A stretch of DNA of 64,000 bases from Bradyrhizobium sp. AZCC 1610. GTDB lineage: Bacteria > Pseudomonadota > Alphaproteobacteria > Rhizobiales > Xanthobacteraceae. The notes beneath the pieces are model-generated. The model saw only the letters and a program-made list of their open reading frames with translations. It made no database searches and was not told the DNA's origin. This document shows, piece by piece, positions 9,651-18,765 of the stretch. The DNA is taken from the NCBI RefSeq assembly GCF_036924515.1, contig NZ_JAZHRR010000001.1, positions 4,621,001 through 4,685,000 on the forward strand, given 5' to 3'. The stretch's first letter is position 1; every line of letters starts with the position of its first letter. The translations under genes and the position numbers were made by a program.

Positions 9651-10121
9651 ATGCCGAACGTTCGATTTCGCCTCAACGGCGCCGAGATGGAAATAGACGC
9701 CGATCCCGACCGGGCATTGCTGGATATCTTGCGCGGGCAAATCGGCATGACCGGACCGCATTTTGGCTGCGGCGCCGGCGAGTGTGGCGCCTGCAATGTC
9801 ATCATTGGCGATCGTGCGGTATCCGCCTGCGATACGCCGCTGTGGTCCGTGGCCGACAAGGATGTAACCACCATAGAAGGGCTGGGAACGATCGAGCAGC
9901 CACATCCGCTGCAGCGCGCCTTCATCGCCGAGCAGGCGCTGCAATGCGGCTATTGCGTCTCCGGCATCCTGATGAGCGCGGCGGCACTGTTGAAGCGAAA
10001 TCCGTCACCGACGAGCCGGGAGGTGAAGGAAGCGCTCGACCGCAATCTCTGCCGCTGCGGTTCGCATAATCGCATGGTGCGGGCGGTGCTGCGCGCGGCG
10101 GAAGAAATGGCGGCAGGATGA
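9651..10121 (+). CDS. [2Fe-2S] subunit of second molybdenum hydroxylase
   Basis: This 156-residue subunit has a plant-type [2Fe-2S] domain (Cys40, 45, 48, 60; motif CGAGECGAC) and a helical [2Fe-2S] domain (Cys99, 102, 134, 136; CGYC and CRC). The family is that of nicotinate dehydrogenase or isoquinoline oxidoreductase alpha subunits. Its stop overlaps the ATG of the large-subunit gene by 4 bp. Together they form a two-subunit enzyme without an FAD subunit, so electrons must go to another acceptor such as a cytochrome. Confidence 0.94.
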   Translation: MPNVRFRLNGAEMEIDADPDRALLDILRGQIGMTGPHFGCGAGECGACNVIIGDRAVSACDTPLWSVADKDVTTIEGLGTIEQPHPLQRAFIAEQALQCGYCVSGILMSAAALLKRNPSPTSREVKEALDRNLCRCGSHNRMVRAVLRAAEEMAAG

Positions 10122-12259
10122 ACCAGCCGGCGCCCGCTCCCTCCCCGCCCGCATTGCCGGTAAGCCTTGCAGCGAACCCGAGGCTGTCGTTGTGGGTGAA
10201 GTTCTCAAGCACCGGACAGGTAGCGATCTCGCCGGGCAAGGTGGAGATCGGGCAAGGCATTGTCACGGCATTGGCACAGATCGCCGCCGACGAGCTCGAT
10301 ATCGATCTGTCGCGCGTGCAGATGGTCCGCGCGTCGACGGCAAGTAGCCCCAACGAAGGCGTCACATCGGGCAGTCTCTCCATCCAGCAGTCGGGCCGAG
10401 CGTTGCGCCATGCCTGTGCCGAGGTCCGCCGGATCTTTCTTCAGCAGGCGGCGGAACGGCTGGGGGTCGATATCGATGCGCTCGACATCGAGGACGGCAC
10501 CATTTCAGGACCGGGCAATGTCAGAACCAGCTATTGGGAACTTGCCGAGGAAGTCTCGCTCGATCGCGATGCCACGCCCGGAGCAACGCCAAAGATCGCA
10601 TCGCGCCGGGCGTTGGCTGGGAATTCAATTCAGCGGATCGACATTCCGGACAAGGTTTTGGGCCGGCCGCGATTCATCCACGATCATGCATTGGCGGGAA
10701 TGCTGCATGGCCGCGTGCTACGGCCGGAGAACACGCGCGCGAAACTTACCGAATTGAAGGAAGATGGCGCTCGCACGGTGGCCGGTCTTGTTGCAGTCGT
10801 GCGCGACGGCAGTTTTGCCGGCGTCGTCAGCGAGACCGAACATGGCGCGGAGGCGGCTCTCGACGCCTTGTGCAAAGGCGCGTCCTGGTCCGACGGCGAG
10901 CCCCTGCCCGACGAAAACGATCTGGCCTCATTCCTGAAAGCTCAGCCATCGGAATCGACGACAATCAGCAAGAAAACGGCTGCGTCGCCCGGCACGGCAG
11001 CGCGGACTGTCAGGCGGCAATATACCCGCCCTTACATTGCGCACGCGTCGATCGCCCCATCCTGCGCAATGGCGCAGTGGAGCAGCGACCGCGTTCGTGT
11101 CTGGACCCACAGCCAGGGCGTCTATCTCCTGCGCGCCGATCTGGCGCTGGTTCTCAAGCTGCCCGTCGAAAACATCACGGTCGAGCATATGGAGGGCGCC
11201 GGTTGCTACGGCCACAATGCCGCCGACGATGTCGCACTCGATGCCGTGCTGCTCGCCAGAAGCGCCGGCGGCCGACCGGTGCGCGTACAGTGGTCGCGCC
11301 ACGGCGAAATGTCGGACGCACCTTTTGGCGCCGCGATGGCGATCGAGATCGAGGCCGATCTTGACGCGCAGGGTGAAATCATCGACTGGCGGCACTCGAT
11401 CTGGGGCAACGGTCACGTGGCGCGGCCGGGACGCGCGGCGCTTCCCGCGCTGTTGGCGGGATTCGAACTGGCGGACCCGTTTCCGCGCATGGTCTCGACC
11501 AATCCGCCGCAGGCAAACGGCGGTGGCAGCGATCGCAACTCGGTCCCGCTCTATGATTTTCCATCCTGGCGTATCGAGAGCTATCGTCTGGCGACCATGC
11601 CGATCCGCACCTCGGCGCTGCGAACGCTCGGCGCGCAGGGCAACGTGTTTGCGATTGAATCCATCCTCGATGAAATCGCCGCCGAGCGCGGCGAGGATCC
11701 GGTCGCGTTCAGGCTGCGTTACTTGCGGGATGAGTGGGCCAAGGATGTCATCCGCGCCGTTGCCGCTCGCGCCAAATGGAAGCCCGAGAAGCAACCGGGC
11801 ATCGGTCACGGCGTGGCCTTTGCCCGCTACAAGAACACCGGCGCCTATTGCGCCGCGATCGCCGAGATCGAGGGCGCCGAGGAGATCTGTGTCAGGAAAT
11901 TGACACTGGCCGTCGATGTCGGCGAAGCGATCAATCCCGACGGCGTCATCAACCAGATCGAGGGCGGCGCCATTCAAGCCACGAGCTGGGTGCTGAAGGA
12001 ACGCGTCCGCTTCGACCGCCAACGCATCACCAGCACGAGCTGGACGGAATATCCGATCCTGCGCTTCAGCGAAGTGCCCGATGTCGAGGTTGAGGTAATC
12101 CAGCGGCCTGATATCGACCCGGTCGGCGCCGGCGAGGCTGCCCATGGACCGGTTACATCAGCCATCGCCAACGCGGTGTTCGACGCGCTCGGCGTGCGGG
12201 TGCGTGATCTGCCGATTACGCGTGACAGAATCATTGCCGCGATGGAATTGACCTCGTGA
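10118..12259 (+). CDS. Molybdopterin-binding large subunit, nicotinate-dehydrogenase-B type
   Basis: This 713-residue catalytic subunit of a molybdenum hydroxylase opens with a molybdopterin-binding segment (SPGKVEIGQGIVTALAQIAA, about 47-66). The hammerhead-like segment (NSIQRIDIPDKVLGRPRFI) follows near 170-190. This order is typical of the nicotinate dehydrogenase B / isoquinoline oxidoreductase B group. A C-terminal segment, PVGAGEAAHGPVTSAIANAV, holds the likely catalytic Glu near 675. No Tat signal is seen, unlike the large subunit at 4616-7390, so this enzyme is probably cytoplasmic. Its stop overlaps the GTG start of a ModA-like gene by 4 bp. Confidence 0.92.
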   Translation: MNQPAPAPSPPALPVSLAANPRLSLWVKFSSTGQVAISPGKVEIGQGIVTALAQIAADELDIDLSRVQMVRASTASSPNEGVTSGSLSIQQSGRALRHACAEVRRIFLQQAAERLGVDIDALDIEDGTISGPGNVRTSYWELAEEVSLDRDATPGATPKIASRRALAGNSIQRIDIPDKVLGRPRFIHDHALAGMLHGRVLRPENTRAKLTELKEDGARTVAGLVAVVRDGSFAGVVSETEHGAEAALDALCKGASWSDGEPLPDENDLASFLKAQPSESTTISKKTAASPGTAARTVRRQYTRPYIAHASIAPSCAMAQWSSDRVRVWTHSQGVYLLRADLALVLKLPVENITVEHMEGAGCYGHNAADDVALDAVLLARSAGGRPVRVQWSRHGEMSDAPFGAAMAIEIEADLDAQGEIIDWRHSIWGNGHVARPGRAALPALLAGFELADPFPRMVSTNPPQANGGGSDRNSVPLYDFPSWRIESYRLATMPIRTSALRTLGAQGNVFAIESILDEIAAERGEDPVAFRLRYLRDEWAKDVIRAVAARAKWKPEKQPGIGHGVAFARYKNTGAYCAAIAEIEGAEEICVRKLTLAVDVGEAINPDGVINQIEGGAIQATSWVLKERVRFDRQRITSTSWTEYPILRFSEVPDVEVEVIQRPDIDPVGAGEAAHGPVTSAIANAVFDALGVRVRDLPITRDRIIAAMELTS

Positions 12260-12975
12260 GCACCCTGAACATCCTGAGTGGCGGTGCGGCACAGGGCCTG
12301 GTCGGAAGCCTGACGTCGGCCTTCAAGGGCCTGACCGGATTCGATATTGCCGGCGAATTTGGCGCGGTCGGCGCCATGGCCGACAAATTGCGCAAGGGCA
12401 CGCCGGCAGACGTCGTCATCCTGACCGCGGCCCTCGTCGCCAAACTGGCTGAGGAGAAGCTGGTGGTTGCCGGTTCGATGGCTGATGTCGGCCTGGTCGA
12501 GACCGCCCTCGCCTTTCGCACCGGCGATCCCCAGACCACCGTCAGGGATGCCGCTGATTTGCGCGAGGCCTTGCTGGCGTCCGACGCGATCTTCGTGCCG
12601 GATACCAGGGCCTCCACAGCCGGAATTCACGTGGCTAATGTCCTTCAGCAGCTCGGCGTCGCCGATGAGGTTTCCGCTCGCCTCAGGATTTTCCCGAATG
12701 GCGCAACCGCGATGCGCGAGCTGGCGGCGTCCGAGGCGCGACGTCCGATCGGGTGCACGCAATCGACCGAGATCATCAGCACCAAGGGCGTAACCTTGTC
12801 CGGTTCGCTGCCATCGGGCTGCGAACTTGCAACGATGTACACGGCGGGCATCACGACCGCCGCCGCCCACCCGCAACGAGCGCAGGACCTGATCGGCTTG
12901 TTGACCGGCGCCGGACAACATGAACAGCGGAAACGCGCCGGCTTCATCGGCGGCCGGGACCAGGTGCCAGCGTAG
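12256..12975 (+). CDS. ModA-like substrate-binding domain protein without a signal peptide
   Basis: This 239-residue protein has the fold signature of molybdate/sulfate-type periplasmic binding proteins: a start of LNILSGGAAQGLVGSL, then ADVVILTAA near 50 and VPDTRASTAGIH near 115. It begins directly with the domain and has no signal peptide. The GTG start overlaps the large-subunit stop (GTGA), so translation is coupled to a molybdenum hydroxylase. It may bind molybdate or the enzyme's substrate in the cytoplasm and act as a chaperone or sensor. That role is inference; the family assignment is from motif recognition. Confidence 0.82.
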   Translation: MSTLNILSGGAAQGLVGSLTSAFKGLTGFDIAGEFGAVGAMADKLRKGTPADVVILTAALVAKLAEEKLVVAGSMADVGLVETALAFRTGDPQTTVRDAADLREALLASDAIFVPDTRASTAGIHVANVLQQLGVADEVSARLRIFPNGATAMRELAASEARRPIGCTQSTEIISTKGVTLSGSLPSGCELATMYTAGITTAAAHPQRAQDLIGLLTGAGQHEQRKRAGFIGGRDQVPA

Positions 12976-13043
12976 AGCTCAATTTATTGGATGAGGCTCT
13001 CCCGGGCGCACAGCACAAAACTACTGCGCGGCTCGATTTCTGA

Positions 13044-13073
13044 TTGTCAAAGCCAATTCATATACTAATATAT
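13044..13073 (+). promoter_or_regulatory. Probable promoter and operator of the GntR-TRAP operon
   Basis: A sigma70-like promoter is visible with -35 TTGTCA (13044-13049), a 16-bp spacer and -10 TAATAT (13066-13071). An AT-rich inverted repeat, ATATA-CTAA-TATAT (13060-13073), overlaps the -10 and is the only AT-rich patch nearby. FadR-type GntR regulators often bind short AT-rich inverted repeats, so this could be an autoregulatory operator. The assignment is by inspection only. Confidence 0.4.
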
Positions 13074-13090
13074 CAATCGAGAAAGCAGCC

Positions 13091-13834
13091 ATGCCCTCCC
13101 GCGCATCGAAAAAGACGGATCCAACGGTTCGCCGAATGGCCGCCGGCACGCGCCGCAGCGGCAGGCCGCGCGCGGCAACGGCGGCGTCGAAGATCTATTC
13201 CGATCTTCGGGCCGAACTGGTGTCGCTGCAGCGCCGGCCCGGCGAGGCCATCTCGGAAGCGCAGATCGCGCTCGCCTACGGGGTGAGCCGCACCCCCGTT
13301 CGCGAGGCGATCCTCAAATTATCGGATGAAGGCCTGCTGGAGATCTATCCGCAGTCCGGCATCTTCGTCTCGCGCATCCCGGTCGCCGCACTCCCCGAGG
13401 CCATCATCATACGCAAAGCGCTGGAGGAAACCACCGCGCGGCTCGCCGCAGAACGCGCGACGTCGAGCCAGATTCTTGCGCTGCAGTCGATCCTGGAACG
13501 GCAGCGCGAGGCCAGCGCCGCCGGAGACAGCGATACGTTTCATCAGGCCGACGAAATGTTTCATGCTACAGTCGCCGATGTCGCCGGCTATCCTGGAATC
13601 TGGAAATATATCCAGCAGGTGAAGGTCCACGTCGATCGCTATCGGCGGCTAACCCTGCCCCAGTACGGGCGGATCGCAAAAGTGATCGTCGAACACCAGG
13701 CCGTCCTCACCGCGATCGAGGCGCATGACGCAGAGGGCGCAAGGCGGGCGATGGAAATCCACCTCGAAAGCCTTCTCGAGAACATCTCAGCTACTCAACA
13801 TATCAATCCGGAGTACTTCGACGAGCGACCTTAG
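13091..13834 (+). CDS. GntR/FadR-family transcriptional regulator (FCD domain)
   Basis: This 247-residue regulator has an N-terminal winged helix (about 35-95; ALAYGVSRTPVREAILKLSD is the recognition region) and an all-helical FCD ligand-binding domain (about 105-230) with the usual His/Asp/Arg pattern (FHQADEMFHATVADVAG). FCD regulators bind small carboxylates through a metal. It is 46 bp upstream of a TRAP solute-binding protein on the same strand and probably controls that transporter and the downstream hydrolase. An inverted repeat in its own promoter may be its operator. Confidence 0.93.
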   Translation: MPSRASKKTDPTVRRMAAGTRRSGRPRAATAASKIYSDLRAELVSLQRRPGEAISEAQIALAYGVSRTPVREAILKLSDEGLLEIYPQSGIFVSRIPVAALPEAIIIRKALEETTARLAAERATSSQILALQSILERQREASAAGDSDTFHQADEMFHATVADVAGYPGIWKYIQQVKVHVDRYRRLTLPQYGRIAKVIVEHQAVLTAIEAHDAEGARRAMEIHLESLLENISATQHINPEYFDERP

Positions 13835-13880
13835 AGTTCGAAAAGCTCATACAACGATAAACAACATCAGGAGGAACACC

Positions 13881-14882
13881 ATGAAACGCCGCGACTTCAT
13901 CAAGCTGAGTGCAGGGCTCGGAGCCACGATGGCGGCCACAACGCCGCTGTCATCCGCATTTGCTCAAACGAAGATAGTGCTGAAGGCATCGGACGTTCAT
14001 CCGCTGGGCTATCCGACGGTCGAAGCCGTCGTCCGGATGGGCAAGAAGCTGGAAGCCGCCACCAACGGCCGGCTGACGATCCAGATGTTCCCCTCGATGC
14101 AGTTGGGCGGCGAAAAGGAAATGATCGAGCAGGCGCAGCTCGGCGCGCTGCAGATCGCCCGCATTTCGGTCGGCGCCGTCGGCCCCGTTGTGGACGACGT
14201 CAATGTCTTCAACATGCCGTTCGTCTTCCGCAACTCCAAGCACATGGAGAAGGTGATCGACGGCGAGATCGGCGACGAATTGCTGGCGAAGATTTCCTCG
14301 GCCGAAAAGACCGGCCTGATCGCGCTGTGCTGGATGAACGCCGGCTCGCGCAACGTCTACAACAACAAGCGGCCGATCCGGACCATTGCCGACCTCAAGG
14401 GCCTCAAGGTCCGCATGATGGGCAATCCGCTCTTCGTCGACACCATGAATGCGCTGGGTGGCAACGGCGTCGCGCTGGGCTTCGATCAGGTTTTCAGCTC
14501 GATGCAGACAGGCGTGGTCGACGGCGCAGAGAACAATCCGCCATCGTTCATAGCGCAGAACCACTATCAAGTAGCCAAATATTTCACGATGACCGAGCAC
14601 CTGATCATTCCGGAGCTTTTGGTCTTCTCACGAATCTCCTGGCAGAAGCTGTCGCCGGAAGATCAAGCGCTGATCAAGAAACTTTCGAAGGAAGCGCAGG
14701 CCGAGCAGCGCGTGCTCTGGTATGAAGCGGAGAACGCGGCCATCGAAAAAATGAAGGCGTCCGGAACCGAAATCATCACCGACATCGACAAGAAGCCATT
14801 CCAGGATGCCGTCAAACCGGTCTGGGACAAGTACGGCGCGAAATACGCTGCGATGGTCAAGCGCATCGAGGCGGTGAACTAG
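13881..14882 (+). CDS. TRAP transporter substrate-binding protein (DctP family)
   Basis: This 333-residue DctP-type receptor begins at 13881 after a strong AGGAGGA site. A Tat-like signal (MKRRDFIKLSAGLGATM) ends near SAFAQ, residue 28. Family motifs include the ligand-carboxylate-binding Arg region (KGLKVRMMGNPLFVDTMNAL, near 175-194) and the VVDGAENNP segment near 212-220. It is the receptor for the two permease genes that follow. TRAP receptors of this kind usually bind organic acids, matching the FCD regulator upstream. Confidence 0.94.
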   Translation: MKRRDFIKLSAGLGATMAATTPLSSAFAQTKIVLKASDVHPLGYPTVEAVVRMGKKLEAATNGRLTIQMFPSMQLGGEKEMIEQAQLGALQIARISVGAVGPVVDDVNVFNMPFVFRNSKHMEKVIDGEIGDELLAKISSAEKTGLIALCWMNAGSRNVYNNKRPIRTIADLKGLKVRMMGNPLFVDTMNALGGNGVALGFDQVFSSMQTGVVDGAENNPPSFIAQNHYQVAKYFTMTEHLIIPELLVFSRISWQKLSPEDQALIKKLSKEAQAEQRVLWYEAENAAIEKMKASGTEIITDIDKKPFQDAVKPVWDKYGAKYAAMVKRIEAVN

Positions 14883-14976
14883 CTCGCGGTTGGCGAGTGG
14901 CCGGCGACGTCCGTTCCGGCCACCGCCTCTCCGAGCCGCCGAAGCGGTTGAAGCGCTGTTATTCTCCGAGGTCAAA

Positions 14977-15498
14977 ATGTCGAATTCTCCGGCCGGAATT
15001 TTCCGGCGTGTAAACGATGCAGTTTACTGGACCGGCGCCGTGATCGCGTGCGTGGCGCTCGTGCTGGTCTCCGCGGTCATCCCGTGGGCCGTGTATACCC
15101 GATACATCCTGAACAGCGCCTCGTCATGGCCTGAGCCGATGGCTGTGCTGCTGACCGTCGGCATTACCTTCATCGGCTCGGCCAACTGCTATCGCCAGCG
15201 CATCCACATGAACATGACTGTCGGCACCGATTTGCTGCCGCCGCCGTTACGCCGCGCTTCTCTCTTCCTCAGCGAAGTTTTGATGGGCGTGATTGCGATC
15301 TTCATGGTCTTTTGGGGGCTGCGGCTTGTTCAGACCACCTGGGATAATTCGGTCGACGAATTTCCGTGGCTGTCGGTCGGCATCACTTATCTCCCGATCG
15401 TGGTCAGCGGCGCGATGATGCTTCTGTTCGTCGTCGAACGCCTCACCATTGGCCCGCCGCCGCGTGACGGCAGCGACGCCCACGTACCGGTCGAGTAA
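14977..15498 (+). CDS. TRAP transporter small permease (DctQ-like)
   Basis: This 173-residue membrane protein has four predicted transmembrane segments (about 18-40, 52-72, 95-118 and 135-155) as expected for the small TRAP subunit. The start at 14977 follows a GAGG site; an earlier in-frame codon at 14890 would add a charged, non-membrane extension. It ends 5 bp before the large permease gene. It bridges the DctP receptor and the DctM channel in the inner membrane. Confidence 0.9.
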   Translation: MSNSPAGIFRRVNDAVYWTGAVIACVALVLVSAVIPWAVYTRYILNSASSWPEPMAVLLTVGITFIGSANCYRQRIHMNMTVGTDLLPPPLRRASLFLSEVLMGVIAIFMVFWGLRLVQTTWDNSVDEFPWLSVGITYLPIVVSGAMMLLFVVERLTIGPPPRDGSDAHVPVE

Positions 15499-15503
15499 TT
15501 TCC

Positions 15504-16793
15504 ATGGATATCGCGGTTCTGCTTCTCAGCATGTGCTTCTTCTTCGCGATCGGCATGCCGATCGCCTATGCGCTGGCCATGTCCTCGCTGGTCGGCGCGC
15601 TCTGGATCGACTTGCCGGTTGGCGCGGTCATGCAGCAATTCGCCAGCGGCGTCGGAAAGGTTTCGATGCTGACCATCCCGTTCTTCGTGCTGGCAGGCGC
15701 CATCATGGCCGAGGGCGGCATGGCCAAGCGACTGGTCGACTTCGCAGCCGTCGTCGTCGGTTTCACGCGGATGCGGGGTGGCCTCTCGCAGGTCAATATT
15801 CTCGCGACCACGATCATGAGCGGCATTTCTGGATCGTCGGTCGCCGATACATCCGCGATCGGCTCGGTGATGATTCCGCAGATGGCCGCCAAAGGCTATC
15901 CGCGCGTGTTCGCAACCAATGTGACCATCAGCGCCTCGCTGCAGGCCATCATCATTCCGCCGAGCCATAATTCCGTGATCTATTCGCTGGCGACAGGCGG
16001 CGTGGTGTCGATTACCAGCCTGTTCCTGGCCGGCGTGCTCCCCGGCCTGTTGCTCGGCTTTTCGCTGATGGTGCTCTGCCTGTTCTACGCCTATCGCGAC
16101 AAGCATCCCAAGGGGGAGCCTGTGCCGATCCGACAGGCGATCAGGATGCTCGGTGACGCCGTATGGGGGATCGTGACGCTGGTCATCGTTCTGGGCGGCA
16201 TCCTCACCGGCGTCTTTACCCCGATCGAAGCGGGTGCAGTCGCATGTGTCTGGGCGTTCTTCGTCACCATGTTCATTTATCGCGACTACAAATGGTCCGA
16301 ACTGCCGCTGCTGGTCTACAAGACGCTGCAAACCGTGGCGATGGTACTGACGCTGGTGGCCACAGCATCATGCTTCGGCTATGTCGCCGCCCTGATGCAG
16401 ATGCCGGCGAAAATGACCGAATTCTTCGTTGCCATATCCGCCAACAAATACGTGCTGCTGATGTGGCTGAACATCATGCTGCTGGTTCTTGGAACGGCGC
16501 TCGATCTCGCGCCCTTGCTGCTGATCTGCACCCCGATCCTGCTGCCGGTCGTGAAGAGCTTCGGCATCGATCCCGTGCATTTCGGCATCGTCATGCTGCT
16601 CAATCTCGGCATCGGCCTGCTGACGCCGCCGGTGGGGACCACCCTGTTCGTCGGCTGCGCCATCGGCAAGGTTTCGGTCGATGAGGTGATGCGCGGCATC
16701 TGGCCATTCTATTACGTGATGTTTACGGTGCTGATGATCGTGACCTACGTGCCCTGGCTGTCGCTGGCGCTGCCAAGGGCGTTCGGGTTCTAG
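15504..16793 (+). CDS. TRAP transporter large permease (DctM-like)
   Basis: This 429-residue, highly hydrophobic protein has the DctM hallmarks: FAIGMPIAYALAMSSLVGAL near 13-32, a SGISGSSVADTSAIGSVMIP segment near 110-129, and NLGIGLLTPPVGTTLFVG near 370-387. About 12 transmembrane helices are expected. It forms the Na+-coupled transport subunit with the small permease encoded 5 bp upstream. Its length is normal for the family. Confidence 0.95.
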   Translation: MDIAVLLLSMCFFFAIGMPIAYALAMSSLVGALWIDLPVGAVMQQFASGVGKVSMLTIPFFVLAGAIMAEGGMAKRLVDFAAVVVGFTRMRGGLSQVNILATTIMSGISGSSVADTSAIGSVMIPQMAAKGYPRVFATNVTISASLQAIIIPPSHNSVIYSLATGGVVSITSLFLAGVLPGLLLGFSLMVLCLFYAYRDKHPKGEPVPIRQAIRMLGDAVWGIVTLVIVLGGILTGVFTPIEAGAVACVWAFFVTMFIYRDYKWSELPLLVYKTLQTVAMVLTLVATASCFGYVAALMQMPAKMTEFFVAISANKYVLLMWLNIMLLVLGTALDLAPLLLICTPILLPVVKSFGIDPVHFGIVMLLNLGIGLLTPPVGTTLFVGCAIGKVSVDEVMRGIWPFYYVMFTVLMIVTYVPWLSLALPRAFGF

Positions 16794-16828
16794 AGTAGGC
16801 GCCGCAGTTCGCGGCGGGGAGACTCCGC

Positions 16829-17515
16829 GTGAAGATCGTCGACCTCAGCCGCGAGCTCTATCACCGCACGCCGAGCTATCCCGGCCATCCGCCGGTCATG
16901 CACGGCGTCTGGAAGACCCACGAGGAATCCTTTGCCGAGTCCGGCAATGTGCACGGGCTGGCGTCGATGTTCATCTCCATGGTGGACCACGCCGGAACCC
17001 ATATCGACGCACCCAGACATTTCGGCAAGAGCGGCATATCCATCGATGAGTATCCGCTGGAAAAATGCATCGTGCCGGGCATCTGCATCGACCTGCGCCA
17101 CATTGCGCCGCGCGCCGAGATTACGCCCGCCGATCTCGAGGCGGCGGTGACGAAGGCCGGCGTGCCGGTGCCAAAGGGGGGCACCGTGCTGCTCTGCACC
17201 GGTCACCACGCGCGAACATTCCCCCGCAAGGAATATTCCAGCGACAATTCCGGCGTAAACGTCGCTGCCACCGAATGGCTGGCGCAGCAGGGCGTCGTGC
17301 ATTTCGGCATCGATTCGATGCGGCCGGGACCCGAGGGCAAGGTGAATGCCCTTGTCCACAAGGCCTGTCTCGACCTCGACATCACCCATATCGAGAGCCT
17401 GTGTAATCTCGAAGCGCTGCTTGGCCGCGGCCAATTCACCTTCATCGGCCTGCCGATGAAGTGGCGCGGCGGGACGGCTTCGCCGATCCGCGCGGTTGCG
17501 GTGTTTGACATGTGA
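16829..17515 (+). CDS. Cyclase-family hydrolase (kynurenine formamidase-like)
   Basis: This 228-residue metal-dependent hydrolase carries the family signature HAGTHIDAPRHF with metal ligands His54, His58, Asp60 and His64. Relatives include kynurenine formamidase and isatin hydrolase, which cleave N-formyl or lactam bonds. It lies 35 bp after the TRAP large permease on the same strand, so it probably acts on the compound brought in by that transporter. The presence of N-heterocycle-type oxidases nearby makes an amide or lactam substrate attractive, but this is inference. Confidence 0.92.
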   Translation: MKIVDLSRELYHRTPSYPGHPPVMHGVWKTHEESFAESGNVHGLASMFISMVDHAGTHIDAPRHFGKSGISIDEYPLEKCIVPGICIDLRHIAPRAEITPADLEAAVTKAGVPVPKGGTVLLCTGHHARTFPRKEYSSDNSGVNVAATEWLAQQGVVHFGIDSMRPGPEGKVNALVHKACLDLDITHIESLCNLEALLGRGQFTFIGLPMKWRGGTASPIRAVAVFDM

Positions 17516-17541
17516 AGGTCGCGAGGGGCGGTGTCAGCCGG

Positions 17542-18288
17542 TTAGGCCCAATCTCCCTTCTCGACGTGCCCGGACCCCGCTTCTGCCGTCTCACGAAGCA
17601 TCTCGGCATTCAGCACAACGATGGCACCGTGCTCGAGACGCACCCAATCGCGGCCGGCCCAGGCGCGCAACTGCTTGTTGATGCTCTCCCGGGTCATGCC
17701 GACCATCTCGCTGATCTCCTGCTGCGTGATCGCGATGGTTCGGCCTTGCGGGGCAGAGGTGTGCTTTTCGGACAGGCGAAGCAGCGCACTGGCCAGCCGT
17801 CCTGGCAGATTCTGCAGGATAATCTGCTCGACCTGATCGCTGGTCGATCGCAACCGCTCGCAGAGCAATTCGATGAATTTCATTGCCAACGCCGGTTGAG
17901 CCTTCACAAAGGGGATGAATTCGCGCCGGTCGATGACGAAGAGTTCGCAATTGCTGTTTGCGATGGCGTCGGTCGAGCGGGCTTGTCCGTCGAGCAGCGC
18001 GATCTCGCCGAAAATTTCCCCAGGCCCAACGATGTTCAGGATCGCGTTGCGGCCGTCCGGCGAGGAAATGCTCATCTTCACCGTACCCGAAATGACCGCG
18101 TACAGGCTGTGACCGGGGTCCCCTTTGGAAAACAGCGTGGTCCCCCGCTTCAGCGTGGAGTGTTTGGCGTAACGGCAGAGCTGCTCGAAAGCCTCTGGCT
18201 CGAGGTCGGCAAAAATCGGGTGCTTGCGCAAGACCGACAGTTTGCTGCTCGAGAATCCGTGAGCTTCACCCGTCCTTTGTTGAGGCAC
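17542..18288 (-). CDS. Crp/Fnr-family transcriptional regulator
   Basis: This 248-residue regulator has a cyclic-nucleotide-binding domain (about 18-130, with GEIFGEIALLDGQARSTDA as the phosphate-binding cassette) and a C-terminal Crp-type helix-turn-helix (QQEISEMVGMTRESINKQL near 185-203). The start chosen is GTG at 18288, with AGGAG 10 nt upstream; the open frame continues to 18492 without a better start and would reach the MATE relic. The cassette contains the Arg expected of cAMP-type binders. No Cys cluster for oxygen sensing is visible. It is convergent with the cyclase gene. Confidence 0.9.
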   Translation of the reverse strand: MPQQRTGEAHGFSSSKLSVLRKHPIFADLEPEAFEQLCRYAKHSTLKRGTTLFSKGDPGHSLYAVISGTVKMSISSPDGRNAILNIVGPGEIFGEIALLDGQARSTDAIANSNCELFVIDRREFIPFVKAQPALAMKFIELLCERLRSTSDQVEQIILQNLPGRLASALLRLSEKHTSAPQGRTIAITQQEISEMVGMTRESINKQLRAWAGRDWVRLEHGAIVVLNAEMLRETAEAGSGHVEKGDWA

Positions 18289-18350
18289 GCCAGTCAAACT
18301 CCTGGGAACACGGGATTGCAGCCCTTCCGTAATCAACGCGGGCCGGCTTT

Positions 18351-18672
18351 TCAACCGGAAAGCATCAAAACGCGTCGATTTGGCGGCCGGTATGCGAAAA
18401 CGATGCCCAGTGTTAACGCTCCAATAACCGTGGAACCTGCGACAAGGTAGTACAGCCAATCGAGCCGAGGCGCTTGCTGCAGCAGCATCCATCCGCCGGC
18501 CAGTACGATAGCTACCCTCAACAGGCTGACAAGAAGCGGAGCCGTCGCCTGTCCCATCCCTGATAGGCGGAAAACAGTATCACAAATGCGGCCATAAACC
18601 CGTAAACCAGGCCCGTCGCGTAGAAATAGCCGGATGCCGCAGAGACAACTCCTTCGGCATGGGTAAAGAGAC
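18351..18672 (-). pseudogene. MATE efflux pump, C-terminal relic with a frameshift
   Basis: The minus strand encodes the last quarter of a MATE-family multidrug transporter. From about 18670 one frame reads LFTHAEGVVSAASGYFYATG and on to SAYQGWD; from about 18550 the reading continues in another frame as ATAPLLVSLLRVAIVLAGGW. The change of frame lies within GGATGGGACAGG around 18545-18560, so a base has probably been lost. The N-terminal three quarters are absent. It lies just upstream of the Crp/Fnr gene start and is almost certainly non-functional. Confidence 0.75.
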
Positions 18673-18765
18673 CTGCGATCGGCCGCGGCGGCCGCCGTTA
18701 CTCCTGCTATTGATTTGCGAGACGGACTGCCGGCCGCTGGCGCCTGTGTCGCCATCCGTCGGCGG

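Noticed and set aside
15387..16331. Long minus-strand open frame (314 codons) opposite the TRAP permease genes
   Set aside because: It is His/Arg/Asp-rich shadow sequence opposite genuine DctQ/DctM genes and has no domain or ribosome-binding site.
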